Of a stretch of DNA of 64,000 bases, positions 43,541 to 54,640 are shown piece after piece (within the stretch, counting starts at the first letter, position 1; every line of letters starts with the position of its first letter). Location: positions 26,419,741 to 26,483,740 of the forward strand of contig CM041465.1 of the NCBI GenBank assembly GCA_023213395.1, read 5' to 3'. Origin of the DNA: Cycas panzhihuaensis. Taxonomy: Eukaryota > Cycadophyta. The notes below the pieces were generated by a model. It made no database searches. It worked only from the letters and a program-made list of their open reading frames with translations, and had not been told where the DNA came from. The translations under genes and the position numbers were made by a program.

Positions 43541-44800
43541 TTATCCTCTTCAAAGTGAGGGGGGACAAGTTCTATAAGAGAAATTTATTCTTAAGATTGA
43601 GAGTAATTGATTAATGGTGAATTAAGTTATATCATTTTTTAAAACCCCAACTTATGGTGGTAAGAGGGGAGATTAGGGTTTGATCCTATTAAATACTCAA
43701 TAATTGCCTTATCAGTTTCAAAATGATCTAAATGAAAGAGGTCTACAAGGACAAGATTTTTTAGTAGGTTAAAGGAAAAGGAGAATGACTTAAGAGGTTG
43801 AGAATCATCAAGCAAAGAGTTTGGATGAGTGGGTACAAACTCAATGATTAAAGGGACTTGGAAAAAAGAAATGGGCCTATTAATAAATTCCTAAGTTGAG
43901 GTCAAAGTTTGCTCAAACTAGTGATGGTAAAAAATATGACTTTGATTAGATAGAGGCATATAGATGAGGCATGATGGAGAATCATTAATAGGGTGATGAG
44001 GGGCAAAGGAAATAATCGAAACCAAATTGGCCTCCCAAACTCTATTATATATAATTTGATTCCTTTGAGACATAGTATATGATGGAATAACCTCATCATA
44101 AAATGCCAAATTAGGGTGCTTATACAACCATATTTTCTTCTCATGCCTATTCAACCATGTAGTAAAAAAAGGAGATTGAGATATAAGAGTTATTATAGGG
44201 GTAGGCACATCATGCAAAGATGAAACCATATGATCTGTAAAAGGAATAGTCATAATAGAAGGAACCAAAGTATTGGCAGTTAAAGGCAAACATAAGACCT
44301 ATGAAAAATAATTCTAAATAGAGAGAAAAAAGTTTGAATCGGATGTTTAACTCATAGTTGTTTTCTCATAAGGTATAATAGAGTGTGATTTTATTTCTTC
44401 ATAAGAAGAGGGAGGGGAAATGAAAGATTAATAGGGAAGACCCATAAGATAAGGAACAGATAAAAAATCTAGTTTAATGGGAACTATTTCAACAAAATCA
44501 ATGCCCTTTACTTCTCCCTAAGGAGGAGATTTGATGGTAAAATATTACCCTAAACCTAAAGATTAAAAGAAGAATTCCAAAGAATTAGATGACTCACCAG
44601 GTTCAGAGAAAGCCTTAATGAGTGGGACTGGTTATTTAATAGGTTTTGGCCCTATGTTTGGTAATCCATGGTCTACCTAAAAGGATATTATATTCAAGGT
44701 CAAGATCAATAATAGCTAGTTTAGTATAAATAGTTTTTTCTTCAAGAGTCAAAGGAAGAGTGACTTGACCAAGGAGAACCTTTTGTTTCTTATCATATCC
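43541..44800 (-). pseudogene. Tat-like pol linker between protease and RT
   Basis: Two overlapping minus-strand open stretches lie at 43902-44289 (SQRNQIIYNRVWEANLV and neighbours). They show no diagnostic catalytic motif. The position fits the long, poorly conserved linker that Tat/Athila pol has before RT. Confidence 0.45.
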
Positions 44801-45060
44801 TTAGAAAATCCCCTCATAATGGTTAAAGACTAAAATATCTAGATACTCAACAAGATGAAGAGGGATTACCTTGATAATTGATCCCACATTGATGATGACA
44901 TGCTTAATATTAATGTTATCCTTAATAATTTCAATATAAAATAGAGGTATATCATTTAGACCATGAGTAGTGAGAGTAGGTAGCATGGCTAAATTAAAGG
45001 AAATCATAGAAGTAGATGAACTAATGATGACAGGAACTCTTAGCGTGTCAAATAGGAGCT
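44801..45060 (-). pseudogene. Tat-like protease
   Basis: The minus strand reads NIKHVIINVGSIIKVIPLHL, then VEYLDI. It aligns with the Tat/Athila protease pattern ...VLIDGGSxxNVLPLxxLxxLGI. The catalytic Asp appears replaced (NVGS for DGGS). It follows the pattern of G-to-A and other decay elsewhere in the element. Confidence 0.6.
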
Positions 45061-45880
45061 AACATTGCTCATGGTAACACTTTAGCAAATTAATAACTAA
45101 GATACTGGTAGGAATAGTTTTTAACTCATTGACCAAGAAAAATTACCCATCATTTAAGCTAGAAGGAATGGATTGAAACATGATGAGATGGGGGGGAATA
45201 ATAGGTAAAGAGTCAGGATTTTAAGCTATCAAATCATTTGGTGATTTAGATGAACCTACACTTTTTGCAGTCTCCACCACGTTAATGGTTCTCTTGGTCT
45301 CATCACCTTTAAAAGATAGGAGAGTTTGGTTATTAACACACTTTGTAAAAGGATTAGAAGAAGTAGTTGGTTTCTTCAATGAATTAGAACCAACATGTTT
45401 GCCTTCATTATCTTCAATCTATTTAGCCTTACCTTTATCATCCTTATTTTTCTTATCTTTGTATTGAGGTAAAGGGTCTTTATGAACCATTTGATCTTAA
45501 GTAGCCTTAAAGACTCGATTCATTTGACTATTCATATTTTAAGTTATTACTTGAACTATACAACATTGACTTCTATCATAGGTGTTAGTTTAGTGATAAA
45601 AACACTACTTCATCTTCCTAAAAAGAGGATAAGGTGTAGGTGGAACTCGTTTCTTTCTCCCTTCAGTAAGATGATTAACTTTTGCTTCTTGAGTAGGCTA
45701 TTTTTTTGTAGGACTATTAACATGCAATTTAGTATTGATTGCACACTCCAAAGACCTAATAGAGGAAGTGAGATGATCATAGGTTATCTTAGAATGAGAA
45801 GTTATAGGCATTTGAATCATCTCTTTAGAAGGAATAGATTTTCCAACCTTTTTAATGTCTACTTGTATTTTGAAGGTTTT
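45061..45880 (-). other. Gag/pol junction of the Tat-like element, unresolved
   Basis: I could not identify a zinc knuckle here. Plus-strand open stretches at 45285-45467 and 45482-45883 are shadows with no domain. Confidence 0.35.
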
Positions 45881-47624
45881 TAAGTCTAAGCATCAATCAG
45901 TGGCTTCTTTATAGATTTAAGGGCCAAGCTTAACTACTTCAAGATAAACATGAGGCCTCAAAGTATTAGTGAATATATCAAAAAGGAGACTAGGATCGAG
46001 CCAAGAATGGTATGCATATACATGGTCTTGAAATCTCCTCACGAAGTCTCTTGAGGTTTCATCATGGTTTTTCTTAATAGCCAAAAGTGATTTAATCTAA
46101 ATTTAAAAGGTCTTTCCATATCAAAGTAATTGATGAAGGGGTCAACCAATTATTAGAATAAGAGGATGGAAACAAAAGAGGGGTGATAGAACCAATTCAG
46201 TGCAATAACTTAAATTGATTTAAAGAATAAGCATATCATGACATAGTCATATGGCATGAAGTCATCATAAATAAGCACAAATGCTTATATGTGGGAGGCT
46301 AGATCTTGGAAAGATTCACCTAAAAATTTGGGTAACTTAGGTAAAAATGAAGGTATAGGAGATAGTAAGACCTCACATAGAAAGGAGGACTTCATATAGT
46401 CTAAGAAAGGTTTTCTTAGCCTTAACATTATAAAATGTTAAGGTAAGGATGGTGGGCATGGGGTGCTAGAGGAAACAAGTTGTTATTGATGAGGTAAATA
46501 ATAAGTTAGAAGAGAGGATAGGGGTTAAACCAAGCTAAAGGATTTATGATATAATTAGTTTGAGGAATAGGATATTGAGGGAAAATAGGGTTAAATAAAG
46601 GAAAAGGCATTTATTAAGAGACTGATCAAGGGATATGGGATAATAAAGTAGGATTAACAAATACCAAAGCTTGAGATTGACTAAATGAGGAATGAGGATT
46701 AATGGGATAGGTATGAGAAATAGGTTAGGAAGAAGAAATCAAATTAGATACCCTAGGAGAAGTGAGATGAGGTCTAACACTTTGGAAGATGACTATGTAA
46801 GAAACCTAAGGTGGTAATTGAGCTAAAGTTTCAACTAGATGAGAAGAGGCTACTCTACTAGGATATGAATAGTTAGGTTGTGGGACTAAAGAAGATAGAC
46901 ATATTTATTAAGAAAATAGGATATGAGAAGGGATTAGATTGTCTTAAACAAGTGTAACAAAGTTTCCCTCATGTGTAGAAGATACTACATAAAGAGAACA
47001 GATTTGAACTTACAACATAGAAGGTGAAGAGAGAAGTTAAGAATGAACTAATTTATAATGTTCCCTCTCCTAAAGAAAGAGAGAGTGGCATAGGTGAAGG
47101 AGGATGAGAAGGTAAAGGTGATTGGTTAACATCAGGAGCAACAAAGGTCTCCACCTATATAAACTTATATTCTTTACATAATAGGTCAAATTGATGATGT
47201 TGAGGAGAAGATATCATGGTATGGGTTTTTGAGGAGAAGATATCATGGTAAAGGTTGTTGAGGAGAAGATATCATGGTAAAGGTGATTGGTTAACATCAG
47301 GAGCAATAAAGGTCTCCATATATATAGACTTATATTCTTTACATAATATGTCAAATTGATGATGTTGAGGAGAAGATATCATGGTATGGGTTTTTGAGGA
47401 GAAGATATCATGGTATGATGTAGGATCTTGATATCTAGGCATCTGAAGGGGAGTAGGGACCCTAGTAAGAACCAACTTGAAATAAGATGGGGCTACTTAA
47501 GTTGAAAGGGCTTCTTCTTGAATAAAAGAGAAATTCATAATTGAAGCACCACTATGAAACTAAGAAGGTTTAGGGTATCCTTGCTCCACAAGTATCTCAT
47601 ACAATTGGTTTAAATCCTTGGTAG
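45881..47624 (-). pseudogene. Tat-like gag, interrupted by a copia element
   Basis: The minus strand shows the retrotransposon gag core around 45930-46090: KKNHDETSRDFVRRFQDHVY, then PSLLFDIFTNTLRPHV. Upstream is a Pro/Ser-rich N-terminal part (47272-47475 open) and TKDLNQLYEILVEQGYPKP at about 47560-47625. The gene is cut at 47624/47625 by the copia inserted there. The missing N terminus is expected right of 57572. A 165-bp tandem duplication lies at 47111-47420. Confidence 0.65.
47111..47420 (-). repeat. 165-bp tandem duplication within Tat gag
   Basis: The unit starting GGTAAAGGTGATTGGTTAAC occurs at 47111 and 47276. Inside it a shorter motif, GAGGAGAAGATATCATGGTA, recurs five times at 28-30 bp or longer spacing. 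The pattern suggests replication slippage. Confidence 0.75.
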
Positions 47625-47660
47625 TTATAGAGAGAGGGTGCAAACAGTAACTTAAATTTA
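47625..47660 (-). repeat. 36-bp remnant of copia 3' LTR
   Basis: It matches the first 36 bases of the LTR at 57373-57408 with 32 identities. RNase H coding begins at once at 47661. The rest of the LTR, the PPT and the end of pol are deleted. Confidence 0.6.
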
Positions 47661-47901
47661 GATTTACGGTCATCAGCATCTCTTGCCCAATCTGAAATAA
47701 CCTATTAATTTTAGTTTATTCTTGGAAGAATTATGGGTTAGGCTATAGAATGTTACCTTGTAGGTATCTTAAAATCTGTTTTGTTTCTCTCTAGTGAGAC
47801 TCATGAGGATTTTGCATATATCTGGAGCATAAAACAACAACATAGGAGATATCAAGATGGGTGTGAGTTAAGTAAATAAGACTACCTATGAGCTATCAAT
47901 A
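47661..47901 (-). pseudogene. Copia RNase H region, 3' end of pol
   Basis: The minus strand reads GSLIYLTHTHLDISYVV and CSRYMQNPHESH, the standard link between copia RT and RNase H. It is interrupted at 47901/47902 by the nested element and continues upstream from 52023. Confidence 0.8.
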
Positions 47902-48123
47902 TGGTTGGAATATTAATGCACATTTGTTTTGTCCCACATGAAAGTGGGTCCCACTCTCTCTATATTGACATGTATTATAAATACACAACATAGTGCATCA
48001 TATTGTATCGGTTGTAAATATGTTTTGTTAATACAATTTGAGGTACCTTAAGGGTATCGTTTAATCTTGGAGGTGTTTGTTCTATTTTTTAATATTATCT
48101 TATTGTAAGTTTGATTTCTAACA
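47902..48123 (+). repeat. 5' LTR of the 47902-52022 element
   Basis: 222 bp, ending TTTCTAACA immediately before the PBS. It carries GTGGGTCCCAC at 47944-47954 and ATTATAAATA at 47974-47983. Confidence 0.92.
47944..47983 (+). promoter_or_regulatory. LTR promoter: GTGGGTCCCAC and TATA box
   Basis: GTGGGTCCCAC (47944-47954) fits the consensus of TCP transcription factor sites (GTGGNCCC and GGNCCCAC). TATAAATA follows 22 bases later. Both are kept unchanged in the 3' LTR (51841-51851 and 51874-51881), although the LTRs have otherwise diverged. Confidence 0.5.
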
Positions 48124-48136
48124 TGGTATCAGAGCC
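48124..48136 (+). other. Primer-binding site
   Basis: TGGTATCAGAGCC, exact match to the initiator-Met PBS, with no gap after the LTR. Confidence 0.94.
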
Positions 48137-50674
48137 AAGTTGAGCAAGTTATGATTGTATGTTCCAGTGACTCCATTCATGGGTTCGTAAGGGTGTTGAA
48201 ATAAAAACCCTAATTGTTGTTGGTAGTGGCCCATTCACTTCTATGTGATAGGCATGAAAACTAACATGTTGTGAGGTTGTGTGCTACACATCCATGGATC
48301 CATCGAAGAATTGGACACTCTAAGGGTTTGATGTTCGAGCTATGATTATAGAGAAAGTCGTGGATTGAGAGATTATGCAAGTAATTTTTGATATTTATTT
48401 ATGAAGAATACTTATGAAGGTAAAACCCTAAACTATCATGAAGATTATGGTTCTAGTATTGTGTGATCAGTGGTTGATCTGTAGCATCCTTCTTCTATTT
48501 TTAGTCTGTGCCTCGTTGGTTTTCTTTTGGAAGTAGTTTCTATCAGTGATATTGCCATTATCTCATTTCTATATTAGTTGTATATCATGTCACTCAATAT
48601 ATGTATTAATCTTATTATATTTATTGAGTCATGTGTATCATCTGCAAGTTATACATCTTTGTAAACACATTCAAATTAGTGCAACCCTCGCATATCAGTG
48701 CATAACCTTCACTATTAATGCACACCTATTTTTAATGCTCTCATAAGACTCAGACATCTTCGTAACTAGGTTTAGAGTAGTGTCGTCCTCTCGTTGATGC
48801 AACAACCTTTGTTTGATCATGACGATGAATTTTTTCTCTCTTCACCTCTAGTTTTCACTCTACACATAGCCATCTATCATATATTGATCACCTGCATGAT
48901 ACAATCAAATTCGCCCATGCCATAAAGCCTATTCCATTAATGCCACCGCAGCTTCACAGAATCTTAATCCCTTCTACAACTAGAAAAGGAGATAGAGGAG
49001 GTAGCCAAGAATCTCATGGAAGACATGTCTACACAATAACTTTCTGATTCCAGTAGTCTCTAAGCTCACAACAGTGCTCTCTAGGGTTCTCCAAGGTTTT
49101 GATTGTCTCAAGAAGAATAGTTTGCAAGAATAATTTATCTGTATTGATTGCATATTGATTGTGTGTTGATTGTGTTGAAGTTTTTGCTATCTCTCTGTGA
49201 GAATGTATGTTGTGTATTGAACTATTATTCACCTTATTTCAAAGAATTGATTGTGTATGAATTCGTCATTGCGATATGTGATATTGTTGCTAATCAATGT
49301 AGTTGTAAAAGAGATAGTGATATATGCAACTGTTGCATATTCATTACCTATTATCATTGTGTTATTAACATAAGTTGTGCACCCTTATTTTATTCATTTA
49401 TTTGATGTATTAAAGTCTTTTAAGGTTGCCTAAATAGAGTGTATTAAGTCATATTGACTTAATACAAAGATATTTCTTTAATATAAAGTGAGATTATTAT
49501 GGTGGTTATATAACCTATTATTGATATATGATGAGGTGAGTATGGTCTTTATAAGAGACATGCATAAGATGATTTAATGGAAAAGTGGGTTAGGTTATAT
49601 TTAATGACTTTGAGACGATTATTTTTTCTTGTGATCTGTTGTTGGTGATGTGGCGGTGATATGCCTCATAGCTTACGTTTAAATGAGAAGGTATGTTAGG
49701 CAAGGTAATTGTTTGGTGATATAAGGTGAAAACATGACCTCTTGTATGTGTGTTACATGAGAGATCATTGGTAGAAAGTTGAGTAACATGAGATGAAGTT
49801 TGAGGCTTTACATTGTTCTCTTGCATGTAATTATATGAATTGTATATTCTCTAGTATGTAATCTACATGGAAGAATAATTTGGGTAATGATGTAATATGA
49901 GGTGTTGTTTGAGGCCATCATGCATGTGTTGTACATGGGAGAGTAATTTTGTGATGTGAGATGACATTAAGTCATGTTGAGGCAAATGCATTTGGCACTC
50001 TATTAGTGATTTGTGGTGCACGATGGTGATTGTTTAATGACAGTTTGAGTGCTTTCTAACATATATTTGTATGAGAGAGATATTGTGATATTATGTGGTG
50101 ATGAAGTGATAATGCATGTGACATATAGCAATTAAGTGCTCCATGGAATGTGATTTACGTGAAGGGGCTTTATGGGCTTGATAAGGCAAACTTGATGGCA
50201 AGGAAAATGGTGATTTGAGGAAATGAGGTGCTTATTACATGTGAGGTTACTGGCATGTTTTAAGGATGAGATTAGGCATGTTTGATGATGTGTTCTAATT
50301 GATTGAATGGGCAAAGAAGGATGAGGTTTTTGTTAAAGTTACCTGAGTTGCAAGTGTAGTGGTATGAGTTGTGTTTTGGGTAATTAAGTGAAGTGTGTTT
50401 CTTGGCAATGTAATGGTGGCATGAGGTATGCATGATTTCTATGAGATGTTTATGACTTAGACATTGATTTAATGGTAAAGTAAGTGTTACAGATACTTGG
50501 TGTATGTGACTATTTAACAATATGGGAGATACATAAGGCAATGATGTGATGATAAAGTCAATGATATGAGACATGAGAAAATTTGTTAAGAGTGATCAAT
50601 ATGCAAGTTACCAATGATAAGTGAGTTTGTTGATTGAAAAAGGGGCATGGTGTTAGGAAATGGCATTTACAATC
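48137..50674 (+). other. Long leader of the element, no gene recognised
   Basis: 2.5 kb with no gag or pol motif on either strand. It is rich in ATGTGG and TGAGG words on the plus strand. Short open stretches show no known domain. Confidence 0.5.
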
Positions 50675-51443
50675 ATGGAGGAGAATGATGTGGTTATATA
50701 TATTCCTAAAACGAATGAATACTACTTAAGGGATTCATTTCTTCTAATACCTAAGTGTAATGGTGAAGATTACTTCTTTTGGATGATTAAAATGAGATGT
50801 ATTTTCATAGTTAGAGATTTATGAAAGCTTATCACTAGTGGATAAAGATGAAGAAGAAAAGGAAATGCTTGAGAAGAAATATAGAAAGGCATTCATCATG
50901 ATTCATACTACATTTGACGTGGTTGATCTTCCTTCTGCATACCATTTTGTCATTCCTAAGATTCAATGTGTAAGTACTGCTAAGGAAGCATGGGATTTTT
51001 TAAAGGAAGTATTTGAACAAACTCCTGAAGAGCTACAACGAATAATTGAAAAGGTAATTAAGGTCAGTTATGGTTATGATATAGGTATAATTAATGAAGA
51101 AAATATCATCAACACTAATGAAACATGTCAAGATGAAGAATGTATGAGTACTAATGAAATTTCTACTAAATGTAAAGAAACAATGGTTGAATGTATTGAT
51201 GAGACTACAACTACTAATGAAGATGTTGAAAGTAATGAATTGATAAAGGTTTATTTAGATGACATTATTATTTCAAGAGAAATTGAACGTGAATCTAATG
51301 ATCCCATAAAAGATGAGTCTTATATTGATTCAAGTCTAAATGATGCTCCTAGTTTGAGCATTGATTCAATTTCAAAGAGTATGCAAGTTGATCAAGATTT
51401 CACTCTAAAGGTTGAACAAATCATTGATGTACATGGTGATTAA
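50675..51443 (+). pseudogene. Chimeric copia gag-like ORF with an RT-like motif
   Basis: It starts at the ATG at 50675 (MEENDVVIYIPKTNEYY) and shows the copia gag signature IPKCNGEDYFFWMIKMRCIF (usual P(K/R)FxGxNYxxWxxxM). A TGA at 50821 replaces the Trp of RDLW, and a frameshift follows. From 50838 a 201-codon frame reads EEKEMLEKKYRKAFIMIHTT and AKEAWDFLKEVFE, the next gag blocks. The gag helices then give way to an acidic Asn/Glu/Thr-rich segment and LIKVYLDDIIISREIE near 51238. That segment resembles the copia RT active site (LYVDDIIITG). No zinc knuckle is present. Confidence 0.6.
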
Positions 51444-51788
51444 GAACTTATACAGGATAATGATGACAAGCAAGTTATGTTCAAAGATGGTTACTTACAG
51501 GATCTTCATCAAGATTAGACTAGACTAGCCACAATGAAGAATTAGGATTTGCACTTGCTAGAGCAGCTACAACAACATCATCACTACAGTATTAAAGATG
51601 GAAATCAATATGAGGATATCATATTACAAAGATATTAGTACAGAATTGTAGATAAAAATCAAGATGAAGACATCATTCTATAGCAAAGACATCACTGCAA
51701 GATTGAAGACAAGAATTAAGTTGAAGACATCATTTTCAAGACATTTCCAAGGACAAGGCATTGTAAATACAAATGACCCAAATGTGCA
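51444..51788 (+). other. 3' non-coding part of the element
   Basis: Contains loosely repeated GAAGACATCAT words (51590-51740). No gene. Confidence 0.4.
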
Positions 51789-51799
51789 TTAAAGGGGAG
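51789..51799 (+). other. Polypurine tract
   Basis: TTAAAGGGGAG directly before TGTTGGAA. Confidence 0.88.
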
Positions 51800-52022
51800 T
51801 GTTGGAATATTAATGGATATTTATTTTTTCCGACATGTAAGTGGGTCCCACTCTCTCTCTATATTGACATGTATTATAAATACACAACATAGTGTATCGT
51901 ATTGTATCAGTTGTAAATATGTTTTGTTAATACAATTTGAGATACCTTAAGGGTACCGTTCAATCCTAGAGGTGTATGTTCTATTTGTGAATATTATTTT
52001 ATTGTAGGTTTGATTTCCAATA
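51800..52022 (+). repeat. 3' LTR of the 47902-52022 element
   Basis: 223 bp, TGTTGGAATA to TTTCCAATA (terminal CA decayed to TA). Confidence 0.92.
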
Positions 52023-52900
52023 GATATGTTATAGGATCATAAAGTAATGTTAGTGGATAGTTTAATACCTAATTATAAAGGTTTTAGAGCTGATTTAGCA
52101 TTTTCCATATTAAATTATTTGATTAAGTCTAAAATATATTTAAGTTGAGATATCGCTATTTTAGAATTAGTTTGACAAATCTGTAATCCTATAAAATAGT
52201 GTAAAATACCTAAGTTAAACATTTCAAATTTGTTCATCAAGATTGATTTTAATTGATGAATACTAGAGAGTAAGGTTCCAATGATTATTATATCATCTAC
52301 ATAGAGAATTAAGATAGTAATATTGTTATTTTCACATCTAAAGTAAAGATTATGATCACTAATACATTTAGTGTATCCATTTTATATAAGATAATCATCT
52401 ATTTTTGTATACCAAGCTTGAAGAGCTTATTTTAAACCATAGATAGATTTTCTTAATTTATAAAGAAGATTAGGATTAAAAATAAATCCAAGAGGTTGAT
52501 TCATATAGATTTTTTCTTTAAGATCGTCATTTAAGAAGGTGCTCATAACATTCATCTTATGAATTTCCTAACCAAATTTAGTAATGAGAGCTATAATATT
52601 TTTAATAGTATTCATTTTAGCTACTAGAGCAAAGATTTCATTATAATCAATACCACCAATCTATGAGAAACCTTTTGCTACTAAACAAGCTTTGTGCTTT
52701 TCAACTGCTCCTTTAAAGTTAAACTTAGTTCTATAAACCCATTTACAATCTACTACATTCTTTCTAGGAGGTAGAGTAACTAAATCCTAAGTTGAGTTCT
52801 TTTTAAGAGCATCTATTTCAACTTGCATAGCTTGTTGCTATATAAGATTGTTACTTGCTTATTTAAAAGTTTTAGGATTATCACTAGCCATGACTTTAGC
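52023..52900 (-). pseudogene. Copia reverse transcriptase
   Basis: On the minus strand: DALKKNST, LPPRKNVVDCKWVYRTKF, KACLVAKGFS, GIDYNEIFALVAKMNTIK, then MNVMSTFLNDDLKEKIYM and LRKSIYGLKxALQAWY. The active site LYVDDIIIIG near 52300 keeps both Asp residues. It continues with FEMFNLGILHYFIGLQI and ends at YDPITY, where the nested element interrupts. Stops are again largely TAG for Gln/Trp. Confidence 0.88.
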
Positions 52901-53270
52901 CGTTAGAGCAAAATTGGCTTGAAGTTTTTGTGAATAAGTTTTTCTAGTATCCAAAGTATTACCAGCATTAGAACTAGCATTAAAAGGAGTTTTCTAAGCC
53001 CAAATAGGTTGTTCGCTATTGTTAGTTTGTTGTTTTAATGAAGTAGGCTCACTAGAGGTAGTTGGTTCTTTTAAAGTTCAGTTTTAAACTTGAGTAGATA
53101 AGGACTCAATTGATTCAAGATCAGCTTCTATATCACTGGGATTAATTAAGTGGGTATTAGTTAACAAGTTTTCAACTGGAAGTTTAACATAAGAAGTTTC
53201 TAATGAAGAGCCTTCTTCAGTAAATATAACATCACGTAGTATTAAAATCTTATACATGGTTGGATTTAGA
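52901..53270 (-). pseudogene. Copia integrase-RT linker
   Basis: Variable Ser/Pro/Thr/Asn-rich region between integrase and RT (SSEPTSLKQQTNNSEQP and neighbours). It is typical of copia pol in position and composition. The conserved VIFTEEGSS-like segment near 53225 marks its start. Confidence 0.6.
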
Positions 53271-54110
53271 AGTTTGTAAGCTTAACTTTCTTCATTGTAA
53301 CCAACAAAGATGTATTTGAAACTTTTATAATCAAGTTTATAGTGTTTTTCTTTGGAAATATACCCCCAGGCAATGCTACCAAAGATTCTTAAGTATTTAA
53401 TAGAAGGTTTATGCTCAGACTATTTTTGTTCTAGCATAATATTTTGTAAAGATTTACATGGTAAGTGATTTAATAAATAATTGGAGCAAGCAATAACTTC
53501 TGCCCATAACTTTAAGTTGAGACCTTTTGCATGTAATATGCATCTAGTCATCTCAATAAGTATATGATTTACACCATTTTATTGAGGAGTATATGCTATA
53601 GAATGTTGAAATTATATTCTATATTTTTTGTAGTAATTAGTAAAATTATTGCTTAAGTATTCCTTAGCATTATCTATTTTGAAGATTTTGATTTTAGAGT
53701 TTGTTTGGTGTTTTACTAAGGTTTTGAATTTAACAAAGATGTCAAATACTTGACTTCTTATTTTTAATATATATACCCAGTATTTTCTAGAGAATTCATC
53801 GATAAATGTGACAAAATATCTGCTTCCAGAGTATAAAGGTACTTGGAATAGACTACAGATATCAAAATGAATAAGTTCAAGTGGAGCTTTTGCTCAAAAG
53901 ATAGTATGATTTGGGAAATGATAGATATGTTGTTTGCCTATTACACAAGCTTCACAAACACCATAGATAGTTTTCAATGTAGGTAAGCCATGAACCATAT
54001 CATTCTTATTTAGGTACTAGAGTTTTCCATAACTCGTATGACTGAATCTAACATGCCAAAGCTTACTGATTGGGTTAGATTTTGATATAAAGGCACTGAA
54101 AGTTTTGGTT
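53271..54110 (-). pseudogene. Copia integrase
   Basis: Minus strand: zinc lead-in LWHVRFSHTSYGKL and VCEACVIGKQHIYHFP, core IHFDICSLFQVPLYSGSRYF with FVTFIDEFSRKYWVYIL. The second acid is in FKIDNAKEYLSNNF (usual LRSDNGGEY; the Asp of the DN pair is kept). YTPxNGV has TAG for Gln. LRIFGSIAWGYI and KSFKYIFVGYNEES close the domain. Confidence 0.85.
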
Positions 54111-54640
54111 TTAAAATGTTGGAGACTTGTTAAGCTATAAAGACCTATTTTATGATCTGTAGGTCCTAAGGAAATTAATTTAAATTTATTTAATGGTTAT
54201 TTGATAATAAATTTATCTTTCTAAAATTCTACAACGAGATCTTTTTGGTAGATTTGATATACTGAAAGAAGATTAGGTAATAAGCCAAGAATATAGAATA
54301 TGTCCTTAATTGAACCATCTTTTAAAGTAACATCACCTATTCCTTTGACTTTGAGTTGGGTTCTACTCCCAAAAGAGATCTCTTCTTTAGTGTTTAAATC
54401 AGATTAATATGGGGTAAGATATTATTAGTGTCTCATCATGTGATAGGAAGCACCTGAATCAAGAATCCATAAGGGTGGTTGAGTGATTGCTACTAAAAAG
54501 TTATTGTAGAAGTAGTTAGAGAATGATGAGAATTGTGAGATCATGATTAGATCCCCTTAGAAGCTTTCTAGGCTTCAGAACCAATTATGTTCCTACAAAC
54601 ATCAATGGTGCGCCCCTTTTTTTATAGTAAGCACATCTAA
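54111..54640 (-). pseudogene. Copia protease and end of gag
   Basis: The catalytic site WILDSGASYHMM (54430-54478) is intact. The later blocks read IGDVTLKDGSIKDIFYI and LPNLLSVYQI. The zinc knuckle before it is degraded: CAYYKKRGA replaces CxYCKKxGH. A stop follows HMMRH. Confidence 0.8.

Larger units (their letters stand above)
47902..52022 (+). mobile_element. Non-autonomous LTR retrotransposon with a chimeric gag-like ORF
   Basis: This is a 4121-bp element with 222/223-bp LTRs that start TG(G)TTGGAA and end TTCTAACA/TTCCAATA. A perfect PBS abuts the 5' LTR and a PPT abuts the 3' LTR. It lies in the copia RNase H in opposite orientation. The TSD is not clear (CAATA against GATAT). The 3.7-kb interior holds one partial copia-type gag (50675-51443) and no pol. 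By eye the LTRs differ at about one site in nine. Confidence 0.9.

Noticed and set aside
45285-45883. Plus-strand open stretches of 60 and 133 codons
   Set aside because: They overlap minus-strand gag/pol of the Tat-like element and show no domain. I regard them as shadows.
47111-47420. Short regularly repeated GAGGAGAAGATATCATGGTA motif considered as CRISPR-like
   Set aside because: Spacing is irregular, spacers are themselves repeated, the setting is a eukaryotic retroelement, and a slippage origin is sufficient.
47897-52027. A target-site duplication for the 47902-52022 element
   Set aside because: The flanks CAATA and GATAT do not match even allowing transitions, so I do not claim one. 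Some bases at the left terminus (TGGTTGG against TGTTGG) are disturbed.
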